Assembly: GCA_902784475.1 (NCBI GenBank)
Contig: CACZUX010000020.1
Span: 1 to 57,052, forward strand
Reading direction: 5' to 3'
Source of the DNA: an uncultured Bacteroidales bacterium
GTDB taxonomy: Bacteria; Bacteroidota; Bacteroidia; Bacteroidales; Bacteroidaceae
DNA length: 57,052 nt
Numbering within the stretch: the stretch's first letter is position 1; each line of letters begins with the position of its first letter. Below, one piece after another: positions 16,550 through 25,067 of the stretch. The translations under genes were made by a program, and so were the position numbers. Under the pieces are notes generated by a model. The model worked only from the letters and a program-made list of their open reading frames with translations. It ran no database searches and was not told where the DNA came from.

Positions 16550-17677
16550 ATGAAAAGAATGCATTTATCCGAGTTGGGCTGCCTGTTGAGCGCAGCGCTT
16601 ATGTTGGGCTCTTGCGGGCTCGACATGCCCAAAGAAACCCAGTCGTCGTTTGAGACTATCACGATTAAGAAGCAGGACATCACGGTGCCCGTGAAGTTCA
16701 GTGCCAGGATGAAGGGTAAGACCGATGTGACCGTCACGCCCCAGGTGAGCGGACAGCTGATGCAGATTTGCGTCACTGAGGGTGACCGTGTGAACAAGGG
16801 TCAGACGCTTTTCGTTATCGATTCGCGCAACGCCCAGCTCGAGTTGGAGGCCGCTCAGGCCAATCTGGAGGCCGCTCTGGCTTCGGAGAGTTCGGCCCAG
16901 TTGGAGTACGAATCCAACAAAAACCTTTTTGAGAAAAACATCGTGAGCCGCTTCATGCTCGACAATTCGGAGAACTCCTACAAGCGCGCTCAGGCTGCTG
17001 TGGCTCAGGCCCGCGCTTCCGTCAACCGTGCGAAGGTCAACCTGGGCTTTTGCACCATCACGGCGCCTGTGGCCGGCATCATCGGTGAGATTCCCGTGCG
17101 TTCGGGCGATCAGGTGTCACCCATGACGCAGCTCACCATCCTGAGCGGTAACAACGAGATGAATGCCGAATTCTCCGTAACGGAGAACATCGTCGAGACC
17201 ATGGTGCAGGAAGGTATGAGCAAGGGCGACAAGGAGAAATATATGGAGCAACTGCCCGATGTGTCTTTCGTGATGAAGAACGGCACGGAGTATCCTCTCA
17301 AGGGGCGCATCACCAGCCTTACCGGCGTGGTCAATGCGGCTACGGGTTCTCTGGTTTGTAAGGCCACGTTCCCCAATCCCGACGGTCATCTCTATTCCGG
17401 CATTCAGGGCACTGTGGTGCTCCCGATGACCGAGAACGCCGTGATGGTGGTTCCGCAGGTGGCTGTGGTGAAGCTGCAGGACCGTCAGCAGGTCTATAAG
17501 GTGCAGCCCGACAGCACCGCCACTGCTGTCGAAGTGACGACGGCTGACGCCGGCAACGGTCAGGATTTCATCGTTATGAGCGGCCTTTCCGAAGGCGATC
17601 GCATCGTCACCGTGGGTGCCAACAACGTGTCGGAGGGCCAGAAGGTGCTCTTCCCGGAGGCAAAGGGTAAGAAGTGA
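16550..17677 (+). CDS. RND efflux periplasmic adaptor lipoprotein (AcrA/MexA family)
   Basis: Membrane-fusion protein linking the inner-membrane pump to the outer-membrane channel. The 375-residue product has a lipobox ending at Cys22 (LGSC). The first lipoyl half is VTVTPQVSGQLMQICVTEGDRVNKGQTLFVID (about 60-92); an alpha-hairpin rich in Ala and Glu follows (about 97-162), then the second lipoyl half FCTITAPVAGIIGEIPVRSGDQVSP, a beta-barrel, and a membrane-proximal domain ending SEGDRIVTVGANNVSEGQKVLF. It is the first gene of the operon. Its stop codon lies inside a 7-base tandem repeat. Confidence 0.93.
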   Translation: MKRMHLSELGCLLSAALMLGSCGLDMPKETQSSFETITIKKQDITVPVKFSARMKGKTDVTVTPQVSGQLMQICVTEGDRVNKGQTLFVIDSRNAQLELEAAQANLEAALASESSAQLEYESNKNLFEKNIVSRFMLDNSENSYKRAQAAVAQARASVNRAKVNLGFCTITAPVAGIIGEIPVRSGDQVSPMTQLTILSGNNEMNAEFSVTENIVETMVQEGMSKGDKEKYMEQLPDVSFVMKNGTEYPLKGRITSLTGVVNAATGSLVCKATFPNPDGHLYSGIQGTVVLPMTENAVMVVPQVAVVKLQDRQQVYKVQPDSTATAVEVTTADAGNGQDFIVMSGLSEGDRIVTVGANNVSEGQKVLFPEAKGKK

Positions 17678-17731
17678 AGAGTGAAGAGTGAAGAATCCGG
17701 TTTACATTCGACATTCGACATTTGACATCCG
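17674..17731 (+). repeat. Two heptanucleotide tandem repeats in the adaptor-pump spacer
   Basis: GTGAAGA is repeated three times at 17674-17694, the first copy containing the adaptor stop codon. ACATTCG is repeated four times with small changes at 17704-17731. They fill nearly all of the 60-base spacer. Confidence 0.8.
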
Positions 17732-17737
17732 ATTATT

Positions 17738-20635
17738 ATGAAAGAGAATATTTTCATCAAAAGATATGTGATGGCCTGTGCCATCTCCATCGTGATCGCC
17801 ATGGTGGGCTTCATCTCGATGTCCACGCTGCCCGTTGAGCAGTATCCCAATATCGCACCGCCTCAGGTGAGTGTTTCGACCACTTATACGGGTGCCGACC
17901 CCGGCACGATTATGGAGTCCGTCATCCGTCCCCTGGAGGAGGAAATCAACGGTGTTCCCGGCATGATGTACATCACCTCCAAGGCCACTTCGACGGGCAA
18001 TGTGACCATCAACGTCTTCTTCGAGCAGGGCACCGATCCCGACATTGCGACGGTCAACGTGCAGAACCGCGTCTCCAAGGGTCAGTCCTCTCTGCCCAGC
18101 GATGTGCTCAAGATGGGCATCACGGTGCAGAAGCAGCAGAGCAACATCCTCTGTATTCTCGGTGTGAAGAGCAACGACGGCAAATACAGCGACGACTTCA
18201 TTTCCAACTACGTGGACATCAACGTCGTGCCGCGTTTGAAGCGTATCACCGGTGTGGGCGACGTGCAGAATCTGGGCAACACCTATGCCTTGCGTATCTG
18301 GATGAAGCCCGATGTCATGGCGCAATACGGCCTCTCTCCCGACGATGTTTTCGCCGCCATCACCACTCAGAGCTTTGTCACCCCGACGGGTTCTTTCGGT
18401 GAGCTGAGCACGAACAAATATCAGTACACGATGGAGTATGAGGGTTCCGACGACGGCGGTCATCTGCTCTATCTGAAGGACGTTGCCGAGGTGGAAATCG
18501 GTGCCCAGACCTACAGCTTCATCTCCGACATCAACCAGAAGCCGAGCTCGATGCTCATGATTTTCCCAACGCCGGGCGCCAACGCCACCGATGTCAATGC
18601 ACGCATCCGTAAGACGTGCGACGACCTGCGTGCCACGATGCCTGCCGGCTTGGAGTTTGTCACGATGATGACTTCCGACGACTTCCTCTTTGCCGCCATC
18701 CACAACGTGGTGGAGACGCTCATCATCGCCATCATCCTGGTGATTCTCGTGGTGTTCTTCTTCCTGCAGAACATTAAGGCCACCATCATTCCTTCCATAT
18801 CGATTATCGTGTCTCTGATGGGCACGTTTGCCGTGGTCCAGATGGCCGGCTTCTCGCTCAACATCCTCACGCTCTTCGCCCTTGTGCTGGCCATCGGTAC
18901 GGTGGTCGACGACGCCATTGTGGTGGTCGAGGCGGTGATGGCGAAGATGGAGGGCGGCGTCACGGATGCCCGTGAAGCCACTCGCCAGGCTATGAGCGAG
19001 GTGACGGTGGCCGTCATCTCCTGTACGCTGGTCTTCATGGCCGTGTTCATTCCCGTGACCTTCACGGGCGGCACTTCCGGCACTTTCTTCACCCAGTTCG
19101 GCATCACGATTGCCTCTTCCGTAGGCCTCTCGTGCGTGTCGGCTCTGACGCTGTGCCCGGCCCTCTGTGCCATCATGCTGAAGATGTCCGATGCGGGTGA
19201 GGGCAAGGGTCTGACCTACTACACCAAGAAGGCCTACGAGGCCGGCTACAACGCCGTTCTCAGAAAATATTCCGGCGCCGTGCAGAAGTTCATCAAGCGC
19301 CCTGCGCTCTCGTGGCTCATTCTGACCGGGGCTGTGGTGCTGATGGTCTTCTTCATGAAGAATCTGCCTTCCGGCCTTGTGCCTCAGGAGGACCAGGGCG
19401 TCTTCCTGGCTGAGGTGCGCGCTCCCGAGGGTTTCACCCTGCAGCAGACCAACGAGATGATGAAGCAGGTGGAGGAGAAGGTGCGTGAGATCCCCGAGCT
19501 GGAGAGCTACGCCACATCGTGCGGCTACGGCCTGATTTCGGGCTACGGTTCCAGCTACGCCACTCTGGTGGTCCGCCTGAAGAATTGGGAGGAGCGTCCG
19601 GGCATGAACCACATGATCGACCTCGTCCTGGGTCGCTTCTATTATGCCTGCAAGGAGATTAAGAATGCGCAGGTGCTGCCGTTCCAGATGCCGCAGATTC
19701 CCGGCTACGGCACGAGCAGCAACGTGAACCTCGTGGTGCAGGATCCCACCGACGGCAACCTCAGCGAGTTTGCCAAGCAGACCGACCGCTTCCTGGCCAA
19801 GCTCTCCGAGCGCAAGGAGATCAGTTCGGCTCTGTCGGCTTATTCCGAGCGCTTCCCGAAGTATCAGGTCTATGTCGATGCCGCCCAGTGCGACCGCTCC
19901 GGCGTCTCGCCCAAGACGGTGCTCACCACGTTGGGCAACTACTGCAGCGGCGCCTACATCGGCAACTTCAACCAGTTCGGCAAGGTGTACCGCATCATGG
20001 CGAGCGCCGCTCCCGAATACCGTCTCGACCCCTCTTCGCTCAACAACATCTTCGTGAAGGTGTCCGGCGGCAAGATGTCGCCCCTCTCGGAGTTTGTCAC
20101 GCTGAAGGAGTTTGTCGGTCCCTCCGGCATTGAGCACTTCAACCTCTTCCAGAGCATTACCTGCCAGGTGACGGCCGCCAACGGCGTCAGTGAGGGTCAG
20201 GCGCACAAGGTCATCGAAGAGGTCTTCCGCCAGGAGATGCCCAAGACCGCCACGTTCGAATACAGCGGCATGTCGCGCGAGGTGGAGGAAACTGCCGGTT
20301 CCAACACCACCGTCATCATCTACCTCATCTGCGCCGTGCTCATCTACCTCATTCTGGCTTCGCTCTACAATTCGTGGTTCACGCCGTGGGCCGTGCTTCT
20401 GAGTGTACCTTTCGGTCTGATGGGTGCCTTCATCTTTGCCTATCTGGGTTCGCTGCTCAAGCTGCCCGGCATGGACAACAACATCTATCTGCAGACGGGT
20501 GTCATCATGCTCATCGGTCTGCTGGCCAAGACGGCCATCCTGATCACGGAGTTTGCCAGCGAGCGCCGCAAGCAGGGTCTGGGCATCACCGAGGCGGCCT
20601 TCGAGGCCTGCAAGGAGCGCCGCGTCCCATTCTGA
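17738..20635 (+). CDS. RND efflux pump permease, main part (frameshifted near the end)
   Basis: Proton-driven AcrB-family drug/solute exporter of the inner membrane. Landmarks are the first helix with YVMACAISIVIAMVGFISM, the porter motif LPVEQYPNIAPP, GVPGMMYITS, LNILTLFALVLAIGTVVDDAIVVVE (helix 4, with the Asp pair for proton relay), and GLLAKTAILITEFASERR. The frame stops at residue 965 after ACKERRVPF. Inserting one base between 20621 and 20622 restores ACKERLRPILM and joins the downstream fragment, for a 1030-residue protein, close to the family norm. A second possible loss of about 16 residues lies in the YEGSDDGGHLLYLKDVA region. Confidence 0.9.
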   Translation: MKENIFIKRYVMACAISIVIAMVGFISMSTLPVEQYPNIAPPQVSVSTTYTGADPGTIMESVIRPLEEEINGVPGMMYITSKATSTGNVTINVFFEQGTDPDIATVNVQNRVSKGQSSLPSDVLKMGITVQKQQSNILCILGVKSNDGKYSDDFISNYVDINVVPRLKRITGVGDVQNLGNTYALRIWMKPDVMAQYGLSPDDVFAAITTQSFVTPTGSFGELSTNKYQYTMEYEGSDDGGHLLYLKDVAEVEIGAQTYSFISDINQKPSSMLMIFPTPGANATDVNARIRKTCDDLRATMPAGLEFVTMMTSDDFLFAAIHNVVETLIIAIILVILVVFFFLQNIKATIIPSISIIVSLMGTFAVVQMAGFSLNILTLFALVLAIGTVVDDAIVVVEAVMAKMEGGVTDAREATRQAMSEVTVAVISCTLVFMAVFIPVTFTGGTSGTFFTQFGITIASSVGLSCVSALTLCPALCAIMLKMSDAGEGKGLTYYTKKAYEAGYNAVLRKYSGAVQKFIKRPALSWLILTGAVVLMVFFMKNLPSGLVPQEDQGVFLAEVRAPEGFTLQQTNEMMKQVEEKVREIPELESYATSCGYGLISGYGSSYATLVVRLKNWEERPGMNHMIDLVLGRFYYACKEIKNAQVLPFQMPQIPGYGTSSNVNLVVQDPTDGNLSEFAKQTDRFLAKLSERKEISSALSAYSERFPKYQVYVDAAQCDRSGVSPKTVLTTLGNYCSGAYIGNFNQFGKVYRIMASAAPEYRLDPSSLNNIFVKVSGGKMSPLSEFVTLKEFVGPSGIEHFNLFQSITCQVTAANGVSEGQAHKVIEEVFRQEMPKTATFEYSGMSREVEETAGSNTTVIIYLICAVLIYLILASLYNSWFTPWAVLLSVPFGLMGAFIFAYLGSLLKLPGMDNNIYLQTGVIMLIGLLAKTAILITEFASERRKQGLGITEAAFEACKERRVPF

Positions 20636-20829
20636 TGACGGTGGCCACGATGATCATCGGCATGGTGCCCCTCGTCATTGAGGGCGGTGCCGGTGCCAAC
20701 GGCAACCGCGCTTTGGCTTTGGGTGTCATCGGCGGCATGAGTGTCGGCACTGTGGCGCTGCTCTTCGTGGTGCCTGCCTTCTTCATCGTGTTCCAGGGGC
20801 TCCACGAGCGTTTCCAGGGAAAGGACTAA
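20635..20829 (+). pseudogene. C-terminal fragment of the RND pump after a one-base frameshift
   Basis: The frame encodes MTVATMIIGMVPLVIEGGAG, ANGNRALALGVIGGM and LLFVVPAFFIVFQ, which are the last two membrane helices of AcrB-type pumps and belong directly after residue 964 of the preceding gene. Its ATG overlaps the stop of the main part (TGATG at 20633-20637), so separate translation is conceivable. I regard it as the tail of one gene interrupted by a single missing base. Confidence 0.82.
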
Positions 20830-20862
20830 TCTTTAACACAATATCACAAAAACATCAACAAA

Positions 20863-23802
20863 ATGAAAAAATCATTGTTGCTGAGCGGCGTGCTTCTCTT
20901 CATGGGAGCAAATCTTTTAAAGGCTCAGATGGACGAGAGATTCAATGACGGTAAAGTGCCCTACGGCTGGTATGCCGACGGTTGGACCGTGAAAGACGGC
21001 GCCGCACAGAAGGGCTCCTCTTCCAGCGGTTTTTCCATGCCGGGCAGTAACAGCGATGAGGGTTTCACCTATCTGATGACGCCTCCCCTGAAGGTATCTG
21101 CCGGTGAGAATCTGGTCTTCTCCGCCAAGAAGAGCGGGGGTGGGGGTATGGACTCCTTCATGGGCAGCAAGGACTCCACTTTCGTGGTTGAGCGATGCGT
21201 CTACGGACAGCACAAGTGGATTCAGGTTGCCGATTTCACCACCGAGATGGAGACCGACTACAAGACCTTCACCGTTTCGGGCACCGAGGCCGGTGAATAC
21301 CGTTTCCGTTTCCGTTCGGGCAACACCGTGCTGATCGACAGTGTGGCCGGCTTCACCATTGACATGGAGGCTCCCGATATCCTCGTGATCGACACCGTCG
21401 GCGACGCCCACGGTGCGGTGAAGATGATCGATTTCAGCCTTTGCTATAAGGATTCCGTCAAGCAGGTGCTCGTGGTGAACACCGCCACCGGCAAGCTTGT
21501 CGTGAACAACAGCATGTCCGAAGCAGCGAAATTCTCCTTCAGCAAGTCTTCGATGGAGATTGCCGGCGGCGATTCGCTGGACGTTGACGTCAAGTTCCTG
21601 TTTGCAGCCGGACAGCCCGGCAAGAACGAGTCGCTGGCTTCGTTCAAGCCCTCCGACTCCCGTGTGGAGGCTGCCGAAATCATGACCTACGCCATCGTCA
21701 CCGAGCCCGGCGTGTGGATGGAGGATTTCAACGGCGAGGCCGAGCCCAAGTCGTGGGTGATTGACGGATGGACGGTCGAGAAGGGTGTGGCCCATGTCAC
21801 CGAGCCTTCCGGCGGTGCTGCGTTCGGCATGGGCGGCAGTGCTTTTTATCTCACCACTCCTCCCGTCACGGTAGCCGGCAACACCCAAGCGCTGATTTTC
21901 TCCGTGAAAGACGGTGACGACGGCGGCGGCATGGGCGGCATGATGGGCGGCGGCAGCAGCAGCCCCACAATCACCGTGGAGAAGACGGTTTACGGCAGCA
22001 ACAAGTGGGAGAAGGTCAAGGTCATCGGAGGTCTTGAGGGCGATTACCGCGTCAAGTGGATTTCCGGCATCGAGCCGGGTGACTACCGCTTCCGCTTTGT
22101 GGCTTCCGACAGCATCGTCATCGATTCCGTGGCCGGATTCCAAATCAAGGAGAACGCGCCCGATATGTACATCACGCAGGAAGACAAGGCTGTCAACTAC
22201 GTCTTCTACGGCCTGTGCAAGAGCAATGTCACCAAGAGCTTCAAGGTCTATAATTCCGGCACCGGCGCCATCACGATCAATCTGGCTTCCACCAGTGAGT
22301 TCTTCAATGTGAAGACCCCTGTGTTGGACATTCCCGCTTCGTCCAGCGTCAACGTCGATGTGGAGTTCCTCTTCGAGAGCGCTCCCTGCGGTGAGAACAG
22401 CTCCGTTCTGGTGTTTGCGCCACAGAGCGAGGTGCTGACGCCCCAATACATCGCCCTCAGGGCTTACAAGATCAGCAACGAGGCCTGGTCTGAGGACTTC
22501 GATCCCGAATACGTCGTGGAAGACGAGTCCGAGCCGCTTCCCTTGCCTGAAGGGTGGGAGTCCACCGGCTGGCAGGTGAGCAAGCCCAGCGGCGGCATGA
22601 TGGACATGATCGGCGGCGGCGACAGCGCTCCGAAGTCCTGGCAGGCTACCACCGATTCCAAGGAATATGAGCTGATTACCCCGCGTCTGCAGGCCCTTCA
22701 GGGCGATGTGCTCTCCTTCGACGTGGAGATAGACGCCATGGCCGGCATGATGGGTTCGTTCAGCGGCGGCGATCCTTCCGTGCTCATGATGTACTACCGT
22801 CGCGATGTGGACAGCGACTGGACCCTCTACAACTACTTCGCGCGTTCGGAGACCGTCTATTTCAAGGCGCCCTACTCGGGCATTTACCGCCTGAAGTTCA
22901 CCGGCACCGGTTCGCTCGACAACTTCCTCGGCTTCACGCTCCCCGCAGAGCCCGTAGCTCTGATTGACGGCGCCGACAACAGCGCTGTCATCGAGGAGAA
23001 CGACGGCAAGGTGGTCAACGTCACCTACGACCGTGAGTTCTCTGCCGAACAGGCTCCCGACGGCACGTGGCAGAGCCGCGCCTATGCCGTCAGCCTGCCC
23101 TACGACTTCAACTTCAACGCTTACTACAGCCGCGCTCAGGTGGGTGTTTACCGCCTCGACTTTGTGGATGAGTTCTACGGCGAATATGTCTTCACCAGGA
23201 CCGACGGCAACCTGCCCTCCGGCACGGCCGCTCTGGTGGTGGTCAATGAGGGCTTCGTGAACCTGAGCGCCGTCGAGACGCTCTTCAGCAAGGAGCTCAA
23301 GGCGAGCGACGTCTATGCCTACGGCGCCGCCGAGCCCTCTGTGGTCGGCACCTGGCAGGGCAACTTCGACGCCATCTCCGAGGGTGACGAGCGTGCCGAG
23401 GGCGCTTACGCTATGGACGACCACGGCAACTGGAAGCCCCTCGCTCCGCGTCTGACACCCGAGTTGTCGTTCCGCGCTTTCCGCGCCTTTATGAAGATGA
23501 ACGAGGCCGGCAAGGAGAGCTACAGACCGATGACGCGTCAGACGCTGGCTACCGCTCCCGAGAGCGCCCAGAGCAGAGTCCGTACCGCCGATGACGGTGT
23601 GGAGCACGACGGTCTCAAGCGCTTCCCCGCCCAGCTTTTCAGCGGCGACCTCCCGGGTCTGCCCGACGTCACCGGCATCACCACCGTCCGCACGGTGGAG
23701 GCCGACGGCTCACAGCGCTATTTCGACCTTCAGGGTCGTGAGCTCGGCGGTGAGCCCGAGAGAGGATATTATATCGTCAACGGTAAGAAATTCAAGAAGT
23801 AA
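20863..23802 (+). CDS. Large modular surface protein with Met/Gly-rich loops, inside the RND operon
   Basis: A 979-residue exported protein with a signal peptide ending LLKAQ. Three related modules begin at about residues 22 (RFNDGKVPYGWYADGWTVKDG), 282 (DFNGEAEPKSWVIDGWTVEKG) and 540 (DFDPEYV..., GWESTGWQV). Each resembles the jelly-roll choice-of-anchor/cleaved-adhesin fold (TPPLKVSAGENLVFSAKK, YRFRF) and the first two are followed by an Ig-like strand block. Loops rich in Gly, Met and Ser recur at about residues 87-106, 346-368, 577-588 and 625-640. The C-terminus (RYFDLQGRELGG...GYYIVNGKKFKK) is the sorting-tail style common in exported Bacteroidales proteins. It lies 33 bases after the pump and 3 bases before a lipoprotein gene. 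Function unknown; Met-rich loops could bind Cu(I)/Ag(I), but that is speculation. Confidence 0.78.
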   Translation: MKKSLLLSGVLLFMGANLLKAQMDERFNDGKVPYGWYADGWTVKDGAAQKGSSSSGFSMPGSNSDEGFTYLMTPPLKVSAGENLVFSAKKSGGGGMDSFMGSKDSTFVVERCVYGQHKWIQVADFTTEMETDYKTFTVSGTEAGEYRFRFRSGNTVLIDSVAGFTIDMEAPDILVIDTVGDAHGAVKMIDFSLCYKDSVKQVLVVNTATGKLVVNNSMSEAAKFSFSKSSMEIAGGDSLDVDVKFLFAAGQPGKNESLASFKPSDSRVEAAEIMTYAIVTEPGVWMEDFNGEAEPKSWVIDGWTVEKGVAHVTEPSGGAAFGMGGSAFYLTTPPVTVAGNTQALIFSVKDGDDGGGMGGMMGGGSSSPTITVEKTVYGSNKWEKVKVIGGLEGDYRVKWISGIEPGDYRFRFVASDSIVIDSVAGFQIKENAPDMYITQEDKAVNYVFYGLCKSNVTKSFKVYNSGTGAITINLASTSEFFNVKTPVLDIPASSSVNVDVEFLFESAPCGENSSVLVFAPQSEVLTPQYIALRAYKISNEAWSEDFDPEYVVEDESEPLPLPEGWESTGWQVSKPSGGMMDMIGGGDSAPKSWQATTDSKEYELITPRLQALQGDVLSFDVEIDAMAGMMGSFSGGDPSVLMMYYRRDVDSDWTLYNYFARSETVYFKAPYSGIYRLKFTGTGSLDNFLGFTLPAEPVALIDGADNSAVIEENDGKVVNVTYDREFSAEQAPDGTWQSRAYAVSLPYDFNFNAYYSRAQVGVYRLDFVDEFYGEYVFTRTDGNLPSGTAALVVVNEGFVNLSAVETLFSKELKASDVYAYGAAEPSVVGTWQGNFDAISEGDERAEGAYAMDDHGNWKPLAPRLTPELSFRAFRAFMKMNEAGKESYRPMTRQTLATAPESAQSRVRTADDGVEHDGLKRFPAQLFSGDLPGLPDVTGITTVRTVEADGSQRYFDLQGRELGGEPERGYYIVNGKKFKK

Positions 23803-23805
23803 GCC

Positions 23806-24228
23806 ATGAAAAGATTGCTCAGCAGGATTTTCTTCCTGACGTTGATATGCTCCGCGGCGCTCTTCTCGGCTTGCTCTTCCGACGACGCGCCTGCCGTTCC
23901 CGTGGATCCTCCCGTGGATCCGCAGCCCGTTCCTCCGTCCGACCGCGATGTGCTTGCGGCGAAGCTTAAGAAGGACGCCGCCGTGCTGGCCGACCAGTTG
24001 GACTTCAGCGCCATCGAGACGACGTCGGATGCCACCCGCCAGCTCCTCTCGCTGATGGGCCGGGGCCGTTACTTTATGCGCGACATGCAGACGGCGATGG
24101 TCATGATCACCGCCCGCAACATCTCCGAGAGAAAGCTGCCAACTACCGCATCGGCACCACCGGCGGCTCGTTGGAGTTCATCTTCCCCGCCACCATCGGT
24201 GACTATCCCAAGACGCTCTACAAGTTGA
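23806..24228 (+). CDS. Lipoprotein of unknown function, N-terminal part (frameshifted)
   Basis: Begins with a lipoprotein signal whose Cys23 is followed by SSDD, then a Pro-rich linker (PAVPVDPPVDPQPVPP) and a helical region. The frame is coherent to about base 24128 (ITARNISE). After that it turns into low-complexity Ser/Pro/Thr, a sign of the wrong frame. Adding one base near 24127-24134 (the run GAGAGAAAGC) joins it to the next frame, for a 414-residue lipoprotein. I do not recognise the family. It lies between the surface protein and the TolC-like gene of the efflux operon. Confidence 0.7.
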   Translation: MKRLLSRIFFLTLICSAALFSACSSDDAPAVPVDPPVDPQPVPPSDRDVLAAKLKKDAAVLADQLDFSAIETTSDATRQLLSLMGRGRYFMRDMQTAMVMITARNISERKLPTTASAPPAARWSSSSPPPSVTIPRRSTS

Positions 24229-25049
24229 CCTTTGCCAGCAACAAAAACTGGGACGCCGTCCCCGAACTGTTCAATGTTACGCTCAGCGGTATGTTCGGCG
24301 ACAGGGAGCGTGTGCTCAGCAAGTCGTCGGCCAACATCGTGATGGCGTCCGACTATGCCGGCATGGCAGCAATAGCTTTGGGAGCATTCGCCTTCGACGG
24401 CCGGATGAACTTCTTTACGCCCGACGACCCCGACCGGAGTGTCTGCGCCGTTGACCTCATGGCGATGAGGGATGCCAACAACACGCTCAGCTTCGGCTGC
24501 GACTACGAGCAGGGCGGTCGGACCGTTTTCGACATGACGGTTGATCTTCCCCTGCCGGAGGACTTCGTCATTAACTCCATCGGTGAGGCCGTCGAGGCCG
24601 CTGAGGGTATCGAGGCCGTTGCCGATGTGCTGGGCAATCTGGCCGTGGAGTCCGTTATTGCTGACGGCGCCGACTTTATGCCCGCCCTGAGGGATGTCAT
24701 GGAGGGCGTCAAAGACAAGGAGCTCGCGCCCGAGGAGTTCAGCCGTCGTGTTGAGCGTCTCAACGGAAGCCTGCTCATGGTGATTGCCGGTGAAGACAAC
24801 ACGGAACCCGTCCCCATGAAGCTGCTCGGCGAGCAGGGCGAGGAGGCCTATTGCGTGATGCCGGCCTTCCGCTTTGCCGGTTCTTCGGACTACACGCCGC
24901 TCAAGCAGGTCGTCGATGCCGCCACCTACGACAATCTGGTGGAGATTTACCACAAGACGGCGCTGCCCGTGGGCAAGACCGCTGCGGCCTATTCCGACCT
25001 GCTGACCGTGATGATGCAGATCCTGCCCATCCCCGGCACAAAACAGTAA
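24171..25049 (+). CDS. Lipoprotein of unknown function, C-terminal part
   Basis: Continuation of the preceding lipoprotein after an apparent one-base loss; the correct frame is already readable from 24129 (EKAANYRIGTTGGSLEFIFPA). The sequence is a mixed alpha/beta domain with FPATIGDYPKTLYKLTFAS, an acidic helix EAVEAAEGIEAVADVLGNL, and a C-terminal PVGKTAAAYSDLL. No catalytic motif is seen. A separate start at 24171 is a formal possibility only. The outer-membrane factor gene begins 18 bases downstream. Confidence 0.68.
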   Translation: MEFIFPATIGDYPKTLYKLTFASNKNWDAVPELFNVTLSGMFGDRERVLSKSSANIVMASDYAGMAAIALGAFAFDGRMNFFTPDDPDRSVCAVDLMAMRDANNTLSFGCDYEQGGRTVFDMTVDLPLPEDFVINSIGEAVEAAEGIEAVADVLGNLAVESVIADGADFMPALRDVMEGVKDKELAPEEFSRRVERLNGSLLMVIAGEDNTEPVPMKLLGEQGEEAYCVMPAFRFAGSSDYTPLKQVVDAATYDNLVEIYHKTALPVGKTAAAYSDLLTVMMQILPIPGTKQ

Positions 25050-25067
25050 ACCAAACTGACTTAAAAT

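Noticed and set aside
17674..17731. CRISPR-like array
   Set aside because: The units are only 7 bases, contiguous and without spacers, so this is a tandem repeat.
17702..20206. 834-codon open frame antisense to the RND pump
   Set aside because: It results from the high-GC codon use of the pump gene; no start context or motif.
20917..23607. 896-codon open frame antisense to the modular surface protein
   Set aside because: Shadow of a GC-rich coding strand; the sense protein has a signal peptide and repeated modules.
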